This document shows, one piece after another, positions 17,203 through 26,491 of a stretch of DNA of 41,100 nucleotides (positions within the stretch are counted from its first letter, which is position 1; the number at the start of each line of letters is the position of its first letter). This stretch comes from Flavobacterium silvisoli (lineage in GTDB: Bacteria; Bacteroidota; Bacteroidia; Flavobacteriales; Flavobacteriaceae): assembly GCF_004329815.1 (NCBI RefSeq), contig NZ_SJPE01000021.1:1-41100 (forward strand), in the 5' to 3' direction. The notes beneath the pieces were generated by a model. That model was not told where the DNA came from and did not search any database. It saw only the letters and a program-made list of their open reading frames with translations. Made by a program: the position numbers and the translations under genes.

Positions 17203-17997
17203 TTATTGAGCTAATCCTATCAAAGCATCCACACCTTGTGCTTCTGGAGAGGCTTCGTAGTTGTCTTTAATGTCTGTGAAATATTTAACAGCATCCGCTT
17301 TATTGCCCATTGCCAAAGCCGTTTTACCGGCCTTTAGTAAAAATCTTGGTCGGGTAAAATCATTTTTGCTGGCATCAGCCGCTTTGATGTACCACTCTAA
17401 AGCTTCTTTTTGTTTGTTTTGTTGAGCATAAGCATCACCGATAGCTCCTTTAGCCAAAGTACTTAACATGATATCATCCGAAGAAAATTTCTCCAAACTT
17501 GTAATGGCTTCAGCGTATTTTTTGGTGTTTAAGTAAGCAATACCGGCGTAGTAATTAGCTAAATTTCCGGCATCGGTTCCTGAATATTCTTCTGCAATTT
17601 TAGCTACACCAAATTTTCCTTCTGATCCTTTTAATACTAAATTATAAAGCGAATCTGCTTTAGCTCCGCCTTCAACGGCTTTTTGGAAGTTTTGTTGAGC
17701 AACGAATAGTTCATCAGCAGCTTCTTGTTGTTTAGGCTCTGCAATGAATTTTTGATACATCAAATAACCAACTGTAACCACCGCTACAGCGCCAAGGAAA
17801 CCCAAAATATACTTTTGGTTTTTGGCAACAAAATCTTCTGCTTTTGATGCAGTTTGATCTAAGGTATCGAATGCTTTTGCTGTAGCACTGTTTTTTTCGT
17901 CTACATTAATTTGTTCAATATCATCAACAAATGTATTTACGCCTTTTTCTTCTTTTTCTTTTGGTGCTTTATATCCTCTTTTGTTAAAAGTTGCCAT
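17203..17997 (-). CDS. Single-pass TPR-repeat membrane protein (YfgM-like)
   Basis: A 264-residue protein: a charged cytoplasmic N-terminus (KRGYKAPKEKEEKG), one transmembrane helix at about 83-101 (YILGFLGAVAVVTVGYLMY), and periplasmic tetratricopeptide repeats (LANYYAGIAYLNTKKYAEAI, AKGAIGDAYAQQNKQKEAL, LLKAGKTALAMGNKADA). The layout resembles E. coli YfgM, a chaperone partner near SecYEG; that is an analogy, not an assignment. A TATTTTTG box on this strand at 18019-18026 may be its promoter. It diverges from recF. Confidence 0.75.
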   Translation of the reverse strand: MATFNKRGYKAPKEKEEKGVNTFVDDIEQINVDEKNSATAKAFDTLDQTASKAEDFVAKNQKYILGFLGAVAVVTVGYLMYQKFIAEPKQQEAADELFVAQQNFQKAVEGGAKADSLYNLVLKGSEGKFGVAKIAEEYSGTDAGNLANYYAGIAYLNTKKYAEAITSLEKFSSDDIMLSTLAKGAIGDAYAQQNKQKEALEWYIKAADASKNDFTRPRFLLKAGKTALAMGNKADAVKYFTDIKDNYEASPEAQGVDALIGLAQ

Positions 17998-18175
17998 CTA
18001 TTTTTAATTTAGTGTGGGCAAAAATAAAATTTTTATTGATAAATGAAAGCTATTTTTGTCGATATTTTTGAATAATTTGCACCTCTTTACTTAATGCATG
18101 AGGATTGTCTATAAAAAAACGAACATTTCTCCTCATAAATAAAGTGTTCAACCATTAATTTCAAACAAAACCAAA

Positions 18176-19258
18176 TTGTTTTTAAAGCGAATTTCAGTAC
18201 TCAATTACAAAAATTTTTCGGAAGCCACCTTCGAATTTGACTCCAAAATCAATTGCTTCGTGGGCAAAAACGGTATGGGTAAAACCAACATACTGGATGC
18301 GGTTTATCATTTGGCTAACGGAAAAAGTTACTTCAATCCGCTGGCACTGCAAAACATTAAACACGGCGAAGAGTTTTTTGTGGTTGACGGCGAATTCGAA
18401 AAAAACAACCGCTCCGAACAAATTCTGTGCAGCCTGAAAAAAGGCCAAAAGAAAATACTGAAGCGCAACGGAAAGCTCTATGAAAAATTTTCGGATCACA
18501 TCGGGTTCATTCCGTTAGTAATCATTTCTCCAGCCGATCGGGATTTGATTGTGGAAGGCAGCGACACCCGAAGAAAATTTATCGACAGTGTTATTTCTCA
18601 GCTGAACAGCACCTATTTGCAGCATCTTATTCAGTATCAAAAAATAATCAGCCAACGCAATGCCTTGCTAAAATATTTTGCCTTAAACCATGTTTTTGAA
18701 AAGGAGACATTAAGTATTTACAACGAACAATTAAGCCAGTTAGGACAAGCCATTTTTGAAAAAAGAAAAGAATTTTTAAACGATTTTATTCCAATTTTCA
18801 ACCGTTACCATCAGGAAATAACCAATTCGGCCGAAACGGTGCAATTGGTATACCAAAGTGATTTGTTTGAAAAAGATACATTGACGCTTTTAGAAGAAAA
18901 CATTAATAAGGACAGGGCTTTACAATATACATCGGTAGGCGTTCACAAAGATGATTTGTCATTCGAAATTGACCACCACCCTATTAAAAAATTTGGATCG
19001 CAAGGGCAGCAAAAATCATTTCTGATTGCCTTGAAACTGGCACAATTTGATTTTGTTAAAAAGCAAAGCGGAGAAAAACCCATTTTACTGTTTGATGACA
19101 TTTTTGACAAACTTGATGAGTTCAGAGTCAGCAAAATTATTGAAATGGTAAATCAGGAAGAGTTTGGACAGTTGTTCATTTCCGACACCCATCCGGAACG
19201 AACAGAAAACATCGTAAAAACTACGCATCAGAGTTATAAAATATTTACACTCAAATAA
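18176..19258 (+). CDS. recF: DNA replication/repair protein RecF
   Basis: A 360-residue SMC-like ATPase that loads RecA at gapped DNA with RecO and RecR. It has the N-terminal [12 protein letters not shown] typical of RecF, Walker A GKNGMGKT (30-37), a central coiled region, the signature [18 protein letters not shown] and Walker [14 protein letters not shown]. The start must be the TTG at 18176: the family N-terminus begins there, and the frame upstream holds no ATG or GTG before a stop at 18140. It diverges from the TPR gene across a 178-nt spacer. Confidence 0.94.
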   Translation: MFLKRISVLNYKNFSEATFEFDSKINCFVGKNGMGKTNILDAVYHLANGKSYFNPLALQNIKHGEEFFVVDGEFEKNNRSEQILCSLKKGQKKILKRNGKLYEKFSDHIGFIPLVIISPADRDLIVEGSDTRRKFIDSVISQLNSTYLQHLIQYQKIISQRNALLKYFALNHVFEKETLSIYNEQLSQLGQAIFEKRKEFLNDFIPIFNRYHQEITNSAETVQLVYQSDLFEKDTLTLLEENINKDRALQYTSVGVHKDDLSFEIDHHPIKKFGSQGQQKSFLIALKLAQFDFVKKQSGEKPILLFDDIFDKLDEFRVSKIIEMVNQEEFGQLFISDTHPERTENIVKTTHQSYKIFTLK

Positions 19259-19294
19259 GCTGCAAATTTGTACTTTAGCGTCAAAATTTTAATT

Positions 19295-19990
19295 ATGAAA
19301 TCAAAAATATTCGCGTTCCTGTTTGTTGCCTTCTTATTCACAAGTTGCCAGGGACAACAGCCCAAAACTATACAAACGGTTGATGTAAAAACGTTTTCCG
19401 AAAAACTGAAAGGCAACGAAAAACCACAACTGGTAGACGTTAGAACGCCCGAAGAATACAACAGCGGACATATTGAAAAAGCAACCAACATTAACTGGTT
19501 TGATACCGATTTTGCTACCAGAGTTGCGAAATATGACAAAACAAAACCCATTTTCGTGTATTGCAAAGTTGGAGGCAGAAGTGCACAGGCAGCCGATAAA
19601 TTGGCCGAATTGGGTTTTACCGAAATCTACAATTTAGACGGGGGGTACATGAAATGGAATACGGCTAACGAAAGTAAACCTAGCGGTAAAATTATCGGAA
19701 TGTGCGATCAGGAATATGGCGAACTGATCAAATCGAGCAAACGTGTTATGGTTGATTTCAATGCCAAATGGTGTGCGCCTTGTCAAAAAATGAAACCTTA
19801 TATCTTAAAATTCCAATCGGAACTGAAAGACCAAATAAAAATTGTACAGCTTGATGCCGATGAAAACAAAACGTTGGTAGATCAAATGAAATTAGAAGGA
19901 CTTCCAACCATCATCATTTATGAAAACGGTAAAGAAGTTTGGCGAAATGTTGGCTTTATTTCAGAAGAAGATTTAAAAAAACAATTATAA
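19295..19990 (+). CDS. Rhodanese-thioredoxin fusion lipoprotein
   Basis: A 231-residue protein starting at the ATG 19295, where a lipoprotein signal peptide begins (KSKIFAFLF, lipobox FTSC with Cys18). An earlier in-frame TAC-adjacent start would put extra residues before the signal. Residues 25-125 are a rhodanese domain with VDVRTPEEY and the active-site CKVGGRS (Cys90). Residues 135-231 are a thioredoxin domain with WCAPC (159-163) and the cis-Pro in GLPT (204). It should be membrane-anchored on the periplasmic side and join sulfur transfer with thiol-disulfide exchange. It lies between recF and a DUF2461 gene and ends 1 nt before the latter. Confidence 0.88.
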   Translation: MKSKIFAFLFVAFLFTSCQGQQPKTIQTVDVKTFSEKLKGNEKPQLVDVRTPEEYNSGHIEKATNINWFDTDFATRVAKYDKTKPIFVYCKVGGRSAQAADKLAELGFTEIYNLDGGYMKWNTANESKPSGKIIGMCDQEYGELIKSSKRVMVDFNAKWCAPCQKMKPYILKFQSELKDQIKIVQLDADENKTLVDQMKLEGLPTIIIYENGKEVWRNVGFISEEDLKKQL

Positions 19991-19991
19991 G

Positions 19992-20666
19992 ATGATTACC
20001 CGAGAAGCGCTTCAGTTTTTAGACGACTTGGTTGCAAACAATAATACCAATTGGATGCATGCCAACAAAAAAAGGTATGAAAATTATAAGAAAGATTACC
20101 ACCTGTTTATCGCTTCACTGTTGGCGGAAATGAAACCATTGGATCAATCTTTAGAACCGTTGGAGGTTAAAAACTGCACCTTCCGAATTAATCGGGATAT
20201 TCGTTTTTCTAAAGACAAATCGCCTTATAAAACCAATATGGGAGTTTGGTTGGCCCAAAACAAATTTCGCAAAAACAGTCCGGGATATTATGTGCATTTC
20301 GAAAAAGGCAATTCTTTTATAGCCGGTGGCGTATGGTGTCCGGAACCGGAAGAATTGAAAAAAATCCGCAAAGAAATTGCATTTTTCTACGAAGATTTGG
20401 ATGCCATTGTCAACGATAAGAACTTTAAAAAAGAATTCCACGCCTTAACACGCGACGAAAATACTACACTGAAAAAAGCGCCTAAAGATTTTGAACCCAA
20501 TCATCCCGCTATTGAGTTTTTAAAACTGAAAAGTTTTACCGCCTCTGAAAAAATTGACGACACTCTGTTTACCGACAAAAATTTCAGCAAAATAGTGGCT
20601 CAAAAATTAATTGCTCTAAAACCGCTGAACGACTTTTTAAACCGAGCGCTCGAAACCGAAGAGTAA
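19992..20666 (+). CDS. DUF2461 domain-containing protein
   Basis: A 224-residue cytoplasmic protein matching DUF2461 (TIGR02453) throughout: FLDDLVANNNTNWMHANKKRYE at the N-terminus, NCTFRINRDIRFSKDKSPYKTNMG (about 60-83), YYVHFEKGNSFIAGGVW and the C-terminal LKSFTASEKIDD. No biochemical function is established to my knowledge. The gene follows the rhodanese-thioredoxin gene by 1 nt and precedes the glycosyltransferase by 4 nt, so the set is an operon. Confidence 0.88.
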   Translation: MITREALQFLDDLVANNNTNWMHANKKRYENYKKDYHLFIASLLAEMKPLDQSLEPLEVKNCTFRINRDIRFSKDKSPYKTNMGVWLAQNKFRKNSPGYYVHFEKGNSFIAGGVWCPEPEELKKIRKEIAFFYEDLDAIVNDKNFKKEFHALTRDENTTLKKAPKDFEPNHPAIEFLKLKSFTASEKIDDTLFTDKNFSKIVAQKLIALKPLNDFLNRALETEE

Positions 20667-20670
20667 ACCA

Positions 20671-21732
20671 ATGACCAAAAAAAGAATACTGTTTCTGGGG
20701 GAAACCTACCGCGCTGATGCCATTACATGGATGAATGGACTCAAGGAATTTGGTGACTTTGAAATTGTCACTTGGGAACTCCAAAAAAGCAGTGTAGGAT
20801 TCAGCCGGATAAGCCGTTTAATGGAACTGCTGATGGCCTTTTTTACCATTCGGAAAATTGCCAAAACTTTTCAGCCCGATATGGTCATTGCCGAGCGAAC
20901 CACCAGTTACGGTTTCCTGGCTGCCTTAACCGGAATTAGACCAATAGCCATAGCCCAACAAGGAATCACCGATCTTTGGCCTCACAATTCACCTTTGTTT
21001 ATTTTTAAAAAAATGCTTCAGGATTACGCTTTCAGGAAAGCCGATTTAATTCATGCCTGGGGAGAAGTGATGGCTAATCATATGGAACAAAGCAATGTTG
21101 ACATGAGTAAAGTTTTGGTGTTGCCCAAAGGAATCAATTTGTCTCATTTTCAGTTCAAAGACAACCAAGACAAGCCTTTGATTGACGCAATAGTGACCCG
21201 GGCATTGGAACCCGAGTACAAACACGCAAAAATCCTGAAAGCTTTTGGTATACTGAAAAAGAAAAATATTCCGTTTCGACTGACCATAATTGGCGACGGA
21301 AGTATGCGCAAAACCCTTGAAAAACTAGCCATTGATTTAAACATTGAAAACGAAGTTCTTTTTAAAGGAAAAACCCCCAATGAAGAAGTAGCTCAACTGC
21401 TACAGGAATCCAATTTTTATATCAGCATGCCGGCTACCGAAGGAGTTTCTGCCTCTCTATTTGAAGCCATGGCCAGCGGATGCTTCCCTCTTGTAACCGA
21501 TTTGCCCGGAAACCAAAGCTGGATCAGAAATCACGAAAACGGCATTCTGATTCCCAACGGGAAATTTAAAATTCTGGCAGAAGAAATTCAATATGCCTTT
21601 GAAAGAAACCTGTGGCGCAAAGCAGTTGTAGAGCGAAATCGAAAATTTATAGAAGAACATGCTAATTATGCTATCAATATGAAAACTATAGCCGATGCCT
21701 ACCACCATTTAATAATGAAAAGTACTAAGTAA
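20671..21732 (+). CDS. Glycosyltransferase family 4 (GT-B fold)
   Basis: A 353-residue cytoplasmic or membrane-associated glycosyltransferase. The N-domain begins KRILFLGETYRADAITWMNG. The C-domain shows LPKGINLSHF, the nucleotide-sugar region RLTIIGDGSMRKTLEKLA, LFKGKTPNEEVAQLLQ, and the EX7E motif in PATEGVSASLFEAMASGC. The acceptor and sugar are unknown. asnB begins 2 nt after the stop, so the pair is co-expressed and could act in one surface-glycan or amide-modification pathway; that is inference from context. Confidence 0.85.
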   Translation: MTKKRILFLGETYRADAITWMNGLKEFGDFEIVTWELQKSSVGFSRISRLMELLMAFFTIRKIAKTFQPDMVIAERTTSYGFLAALTGIRPIAIAQQGITDLWPHNSPLFIFKKMLQDYAFRKADLIHAWGEVMANHMEQSNVDMSKVLVLPKGINLSHFQFKDNQDKPLIDAIVTRALEPEYKHAKILKAFGILKKKNIPFRLTIIGDGSMRKTLEKLAIDLNIENEVLFKGKTPNEEVAQLLQESNFYISMPATEGVSASLFEAMASGCFPLVTDLPGNQSWIRNHENGILIPNGKFKILAEEIQYAFERNLWRKAVVERNRKFIEEHANYAINMKTIADAYHHLIMKSTK

Positions 21733-21734
21733 GT

Positions 21735-23582
21735 ATGTGTGGGATTAACGGTATACTGAAATTTAATCATACCAAAGTTGACGAACATCAACTCATAAAA
21801 ATGCGCGATGCCTTGGAGCACCGCGGCCCGGATGACGCCGGTTATTTTATTCAAGACAATATTGGCTTAGGACATCGACGGCTTTCCATCATTGATACCA
21901 GCGCGGCCGGACACCAACCTTTCATCTCAGAAAACAAGCGGTATGCTATGGTTTTCAACGGTGAGATTTACAACTACAAATCGTTCTACCCCGAGCTAAA
22001 AAGCAAGGGAATAACCCTCAAAACCAGTTCTGACACCGAGGTTTTGCTGCATCTTTTTGAGCTGTACGGAATGGCTTTTTTGAAACGATTGCACGGCATG
22101 TTCGCTTTTGCCATTTGGGATACTTTAGAAAAAAAATTGATTTTGGCGCGTGACCGTATGGGCGTAAAGCCCCTGTATTATGCATTTTACCAAAACTCTA
22201 TTTATTTTGCTTCCGAACAAAAAGCATTGTTTACGGCCGGAGTACCTTTAGAAATTTCGGAAAGCGGCATGGATGAATACTTTTTCAACCGATTTGTCGG
22301 TGGCGAAAATACGCTGTACAACAGAGTAAAAAAAGTGTTGCCGGGACATTACATGACACTTGAAAACAACGGCTATACAACTTACACCAAATGGTGGAAC
22401 CTGAAATCAGAAATACAAAATCACCCTACCATACACAACCCTAAAAATTGGTTTGAAGAAACTTTCTTCGATTCGGTAAAACTCCGTATGGTCAGTGACG
22501 TTCCGGTTGGTGTGCTGTTGAGTGGCGGTCTTGATTCCTGTTCTATTTTGTCGTCATTGTACCATCAGAAGTTTGAAAACATCAACACGTTCAACATTGG
22601 TTTTGCGGAAGAAGAACACAATGAGTCTTTTTTGGCCAAAAAAATAACCGAAAGCTACAAGTATAACTTCCATCAAACAAAACTCGACAATGACGCTTTG
22701 TTTTTAAACTTAGCAGAATCTACATACTATCAAGACGAACCTCTGATGCACCTTAACGAACCGCATCTTTTGGCCGTTTCCAAAATTGCCAAACCCAAAG
22801 TAAAAGTACTGCTCTCGGGAGAAGGTGCCGATGAGTTGATGGGAGGCTACGTGCGCTACAAAGCATTAAAAAATCCATCGCTGTTGAAAGTAGTCTCGGG
22901 ATTGAGTTTAATGGAACGTTTCAACAAAAAACCAAGATTTGACAAATTGGTTCGCTATTCCAAAATTGATAATGTAGATGATTTGGTAATTTTTAATGGT
23001 TCAAACGTATATCCGGAAGATATTCAGCGTTTTTACGGAAAAAAAGAAATGCCCGACAACGTTTACCGTTACAAAATTTTAGCGGAAGCCAAAGAATTGT
23101 ACCCTAACAATCCGCAGCGACAGGCTTTATATTTTGACCAACACACTTACATGTGCTCGTTACTCGACAGAAACGACCGTTGTACTATGGGAACCTCTAT
23201 CGAATGTCGCGAGCCATTTTTAGATTTCCGATTAATCGCAGGTTTGGGAACATTGGACGACAAATGGTTTTTTACCGGAAAAAAGGGGAAATTCATTTTG
23301 AAAGACACCATGCGAAACAAACTTCCCGATGAAATTCTTTATTTCAGAAAGATAGGTTTGAGTGCTCCCTGGTATACTTACTTAACCGAATTCCCTGCCT
23401 TTAAAGAAGAATTGGATCTTTTTGCCAAAAGCCCGATTTTTGAGCTGCCATTTTTGGAAAATCTGGACGGAACAAAATTAGTAGCCGAATTGCGACAAGG
23501 AAATTCAAAGCTGATGCCATACATCATGCCTATTTTCATGTTACACATTTGGCATAAAAACTATTTTAAGAAATTCGTTTAA
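21735..23582 (+). CDS. asnB: Asparagine synthase (glutamine-hydrolysing)
   Basis: A 615-residue two-domain enzyme that converts aspartate and glutamine to asparagine using ATP. Cys2 (MCGINGI) is the glutaminase nucleophile, with RGPDDAG, HRRLSIID and FNGEIYNY completing that domain. The synthetase domain has the PP-loop LLSGGLDS near residue 261-268, LLSGEGADELMGGY, and the C-terminal LDRNDRCTMGTSIECREPFLD. Length is normal. Many AsnB-like paralogues work in polysaccharide clusters on sugar or amino acid amides, and the adjoining glycosyltransferase keeps that possibility open. Confidence 0.9.
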   Translation: MCGINGILKFNHTKVDEHQLIKMRDALEHRGPDDAGYFIQDNIGLGHRRLSIIDTSAAGHQPFISENKRYAMVFNGEIYNYKSFYPELKSKGITLKTSSDTEVLLHLFELYGMAFLKRLHGMFAFAIWDTLEKKLILARDRMGVKPLYYAFYQNSIYFASEQKALFTAGVPLEISESGMDEYFFNRFVGGENTLYNRVKKVLPGHYMTLENNGYTTYTKWWNLKSEIQNHPTIHNPKNWFEETFFDSVKLRMVSDVPVGVLLSGGLDSCSILSSLYHQKFENINTFNIGFAEEEHNESFLAKKITESYKYNFHQTKLDNDALFLNLAESTYYQDEPLMHLNEPHLLAVSKIAKPKVKVLLSGEGADELMGGYVRYKALKNPSLLKVVSGLSLMERFNKKPRFDKLVRYSKIDNVDDLVIFNGSNVYPEDIQRFYGKKEMPDNVYRYKILAEAKELYPNNPQRQALYFDQHTYMCSLLDRNDRCTMGTSIECREPFLDFRLIAGLGTLDDKWFFTGKKGKFILKDTMRNKLPDEILYFRKIGLSAPWYTYLTEFPAFKEELDLFAKSPIFELPFLENLDGTKLVAELRQGNSKLMPYIMPIFMLHIWHKNYFKKFV

Positions 23583-23592
23583 ATCTTTGGCT

Positions 23593-23600
23593 TACTTTTG
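23593..23600 (+). promoter_or_regulatory. Possible -7 promoter box before murB
   Basis: TACTTTTG matches TAnnTTTG and lies 20 nt before the murB ATG, just after the asnB stop. No TTG is found at the expected spacing, so murB may also be read from upstream. Confidence 0.4.
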
Positions 23601-23620
23601 TAACGCTCAATTTTACCATT

Positions 23621-24634
23621 ATGACAATCCAACACCATTATTCGTTAAAAAAGTACAATACTTTCGGCATTGAGGCCAAAGCCCGCCAATTTGTTGCCGT
23701 TCATACCCCAACCGAATTGAAAACCGTTTTACAGGAAAACGAAAACGAAACCAAGTTCATTCTCGGCGGTGGCAGTAACATGTTGCTGACCAAAGACATC
23801 GATGCGTTGGTCATTCATATCGATTTGAAAGGTAAAAAAATTATAAAAGAAGACGATGATTTTGTTTGGGTAGAAGGCATGGCTGGTGAAAATTGGCACG
23901 AATTTGTACTTTGGACCATTGATCAAAATTTCGGAGGATTAGAAAACATGTCACTGATTCCGGGCAATGTAGGAACTACACCGGTTCAAAATATAGGAGC
24001 GTATGGCACTGAAATCAAAGACACTTTTGTTTCTTGTGAAGCCATGCACATCGCTACTCAGCAAATGAAAACTTTTACTAAAGATGAATGCCGTTTCGGT
24101 TACCGTGAGAGTATATTTAAGCAGGAAGCCAAAGGACAATACATCATCACTTCGGTAGTTTTTAAGCTAACGAAACGCAACCATAAAATCAACATTTCTT
24201 ATGGTGATATCACCAAAGAATTAGCAAAACAAAACGTAATTACGCCAACATTGAAAGACGTAAGTAATGCCGTAATTGCCATTAGAAAAAGTAAATTGCC
24301 CGATCCGAAAGAACTAGGTAACAGCGGTAGTTTCTTTAAAAATCCGATTATTTCTAAAACTGATTTTGAAAAAGCACAGGCGTTACATCCCGAAATCCCT
24401 CATTACGTGATTTCGGAGACCGAAGTAAAAGTACCGGCAGGTTGGCTGATTGAACAGGCAGGATTCAAAGGAAAGCGTTTTGGTGATGCGGGAATTCATA
24501 AAAATCAGGCTCTGGTTTTGGTGAATTACGGCAACGCGACCGGTCAGGAAATTTTAGCTGTTTCTAAAGACATTCAGGCAACGGTTTTAAAAGAATTTGG
24601 CATTGCCATCGAAGCCGAAGTCAATGTGATATAA
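23621..24634 (+). CDS. murB: UDP-N-acetylenolpyruvoylglucosamine reductase
   Basis: A 337-residue FAD enzyme that reduces UDP-GlcNAc-enolpyruvate to UDP-MurNAc. The N-terminus has NTFGIEAKA; FILGGGSNMLL is the FAD pyrophosphate loop; LIPGNVGTTPVQNIGAYG and CRFGYRESIFK follow. GSFFKNP near residue 235 supplies the catalytic Ser, and GWLIEQAGFKGKRFGDAGIHKNQALVLVN holds the C-terminal active-site region. The Tyr-bearing loop makes it the E. coli-like type I enzyme. It feeds the same wall pathway as dapB. Confidence 0.95.
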   Translation: MTIQHHYSLKKYNTFGIEAKARQFVAVHTPTELKTVLQENENETKFILGGGSNMLLTKDIDALVIHIDLKGKKIIKEDDDFVWVEGMAGENWHEFVLWTIDQNFGGLENMSLIPGNVGTTPVQNIGAYGTEIKDTFVSCEAMHIATQQMKTFTKDECRFGYRESIFKQEAKGQYIITSVVFKLTKRNHKINISYGDITKELAKQNVITPTLKDVSNAVIAIRKSKLPDPKELGNSGSFFKNPIISKTDFEKAQALHPEIPHYVISETEVKVPAGWLIEQAGFKGKRFGDAGIHKNQALVLVNYGNATGQEILAVSKDIQATVLKEFGIAIEAEVNVI

Positions 24635-24683
24635 GTAAGGTAGTTTGAGTAAACTTTCACAATCATCATAATTCACAATTCAG

Positions 24684-25298
24684 ATGTACATCCCGGAACT
24701 TTATAAAAATGAAAATCAGCAGGAGATTCAGAATTTCATTCACCAAAACGGTTTTGGGATTTTGGTCAATCAAACTGATGGAAAGCTCTGGGCTACACAC
24801 ATTCCGATGTTTTTGGATACTGATGCAGAAGAAAGACCAATCTTGACGGGACACCTTTCCAAACTCAATCCGCAGGGCGAAAGTTTTAAAACTAACGATG
24901 ATGTGCTGGCCATTTTTTCGGGAGCACATGCTTATGTTTCTTCCTCTTGGTACGACCATGAAAATGTGCCTACCTGGAATTATCTGGCAGTTCATGTGTA
25001 TGGAAAAGTCAAAATCCTGAACCGTGAAGAAGCAGTACATTCGCTCAAAAAATTAGTCGATAAGTATGAAGCGAAGTCAGTAAATCCGGTTCGTGTAGAA
25101 AATTTATCCGAAAAAACCATGCGGGAAGCCCGGGGAATCATCGCCTTTGAAATCAACATTACTTCGATTGAAGCCCAAAAAAAATTATCGCAAAACCGCG
25201 ACGATAAAAACTATAAAAATATCATTTCGGAATTAGAAAAAACCAATGATGCTCAAGCTTTGTCTGTAGCACGTGAAATGAAAAAGAACCGCCCTTAG
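24684..25298 (+). CDS. PaiB-family FMN-binding protein
   Basis: A 204-residue protein of the PaiB family, which has a split-barrel FMN-binding fold. It starts MYIPELYKN as the family does, with GFGILVN, LWATHIPMFLD, GHLSKLNPQ, AIFSGAHAYVSSSWY and VPTWNYLAVHVYGK, then GIIAFEINITSIEAQKKLSQNR. B. subtilis PaiB was described as a negative regulator of sporulation and protease genes, but no HTH is visible, so a flavin-dependent role is equally possible. A simple A/T-rich stretch (CATAATTCACAATTC) precedes it. Confidence 0.85.
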   Translation: MYIPELYKNENQQEIQNFIHQNGFGILVNQTDGKLWATHIPMFLDTDAEERPILTGHLSKLNPQGESFKTNDDVLAIFSGAHAYVSSSWYDHENVPTWNYLAVHVYGKVKILNREEAVHSLKKLVDKYEAKSVNPVRVENLSEKTMREARGIIAFEINITSIEAQKKLSQNRDDKNYKNIISELEKTNDAQALSVAREMKKNRP

Positions 25299-25347
25299 GC
25301 AACTCAAAAATTAGCCTTACTTCATTCAGTATTCATAATTCATTTTG

Positions 25348-25355
25348 TACATTTG
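25348..25355 (+). promoter_or_regulatory. Possible -7 promoter box before the GT2/sigma-factor pair
   Basis: TACATTTG is a perfect TAnnTTTG match, followed by CAG, 29 nt before the start codon at 25385. No TTG stands 17-21 nt upstream. The preceding A/T stretch resembles the spacer before the PaiB gene. Confidence 0.45.
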
Positions 25356-25384
25356 CAGACCTTTTTAAAAGACGAAAAAGCATT

Positions 25385-26491
25385 ATGTTACTATCTGTTT
25401 TCTGTTTATTCATCGCCGTTGTTGTTGTTCAGTTTTTGTATTATATCGTAATTTTTGGCAAATTTTCATTTGCTAAACCTCAGGTTAATACCCCGAAAAG
25501 AATTCCCGTTTCGGTAATTGTTTGTGCTAAAAACGAGGAAGAAAACGTGAAGAAGTTTGTGCCGCTATTGGCCGAACAGGATTATGCTACTTTTGAAATT
25601 GTTTTGATAGACGATGCTTCAAGCGACAATACTTTGGAAATTTTTGAAGAATTCGAAAAGCAATATCCCAATGTAAAATTGGTCAAAGTTGAAAACAACG
25701 AAGCGTTTTGGGGCAATAAAAAATTTGCTCTGACACTGGGTATCAAAGCAGCTAAATATGATTATTTATTGTTTACCGATGCCGACTGTCATCCGGTTTC
25801 CAAAGACTGGATTTCGAGTATGAGTTCCCAATTCACCATGAGTAAAACCATTGTTTTAGGATATGGAGCTTATGATAAAATTACCAATTCGTTTCTGAAC
25901 AAAATCATTCGCTTTGAAACATTACTTACCGCTACACAGTATTTTTCCTGGGCCAAAATAGGAAAACCGTATATGGGTGTAGGGCGCAATATGGCCTATC
26001 GCCGCGATGAGTTTTTCAAAGTAAGAGGTTTTATGGATCACATGAAAATACGCTCAGGAGATGACGATTTATTCATCAATCAGGCAGCAACCGGTGACAA
26101 TACAACCATTTGTTATTTGCCCGAAAGTTTCACTTATTCGGAACCTAAAAAAACGTTCAAAGATTGGTTTACTCAAAAACGTCGTCACGTATCAACCGCC
26201 AAACACTACAAACTTTTTGACCGAAATCAATTGGGCTTGTTTTATGCTTCCCAATTGTTGTTTATCATACTACCCATCATCTTGCTGGCTTTTCAATTTC
26301 AGTGGATAGCCGTAGTCAGCATAACCGGATTCCGGTATCTTTTTGCCTGGCTAACCATGGGATTTGCTGCCGGAAAACTAAAAGAAAAAGACGTAATGTA
26401 TTGGTTTCCTATCATTGAAATCGTTCTGATTTTCACACAACTGAATGTATTCATCACGAATACTTTCTCAAAACCGGTGCATTGGAAATAA
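25385..26491 (+). CDS. Membrane glycosyltransferase family 2
   Basis: A 368-residue inverting GT-A glycosyltransferase. An N-terminal membrane helix (1-25) precedes the catalytic domain: VSVIVCAKNEEENV, VLIDDASSDNT, FTDADCHP (DxD), RSGDDDLFINQA and QKRRHVSTAKHY (the QxxRH/W-like motif). The C-terminus has about three membrane helices (LLFIILPIILLAF and following). This is the form of processive or lipid-linked transferases; the product is unknown. The stop codon overlaps the start of the sigma-factor gene by 10 nt. Confidence 0.87.
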   Translation: MLLSVFCLFIAVVVVQFLYYIVIFGKFSFAKPQVNTPKRIPVSVIVCAKNEEENVKKFVPLLAEQDYATFEIVLIDDASSDNTLEIFEEFEKQYPNVKLVKVENNEAFWGNKKFALTLGIKAAKYDYLLFTDADCHPVSKDWISSMSSQFTMSKTIVLGYGAYDKITNSFLNKIIRFETLLTATQYFSWAKIGKPYMGVGRNMAYRRDEFFKVRGFMDHMKIRSGDDDLFINQAATGDNTTICYLPESFTYSEPKKTFKDWFTQKRRHVSTAKHYKLFDRNQLGLFYASQLLFIILPIILLAFQFQWIAVVSITGFRYLFAWLTMGFAAGKLKEKDVMYWFPIIEIVLIFTQLNVFITNTFSKPVHWK

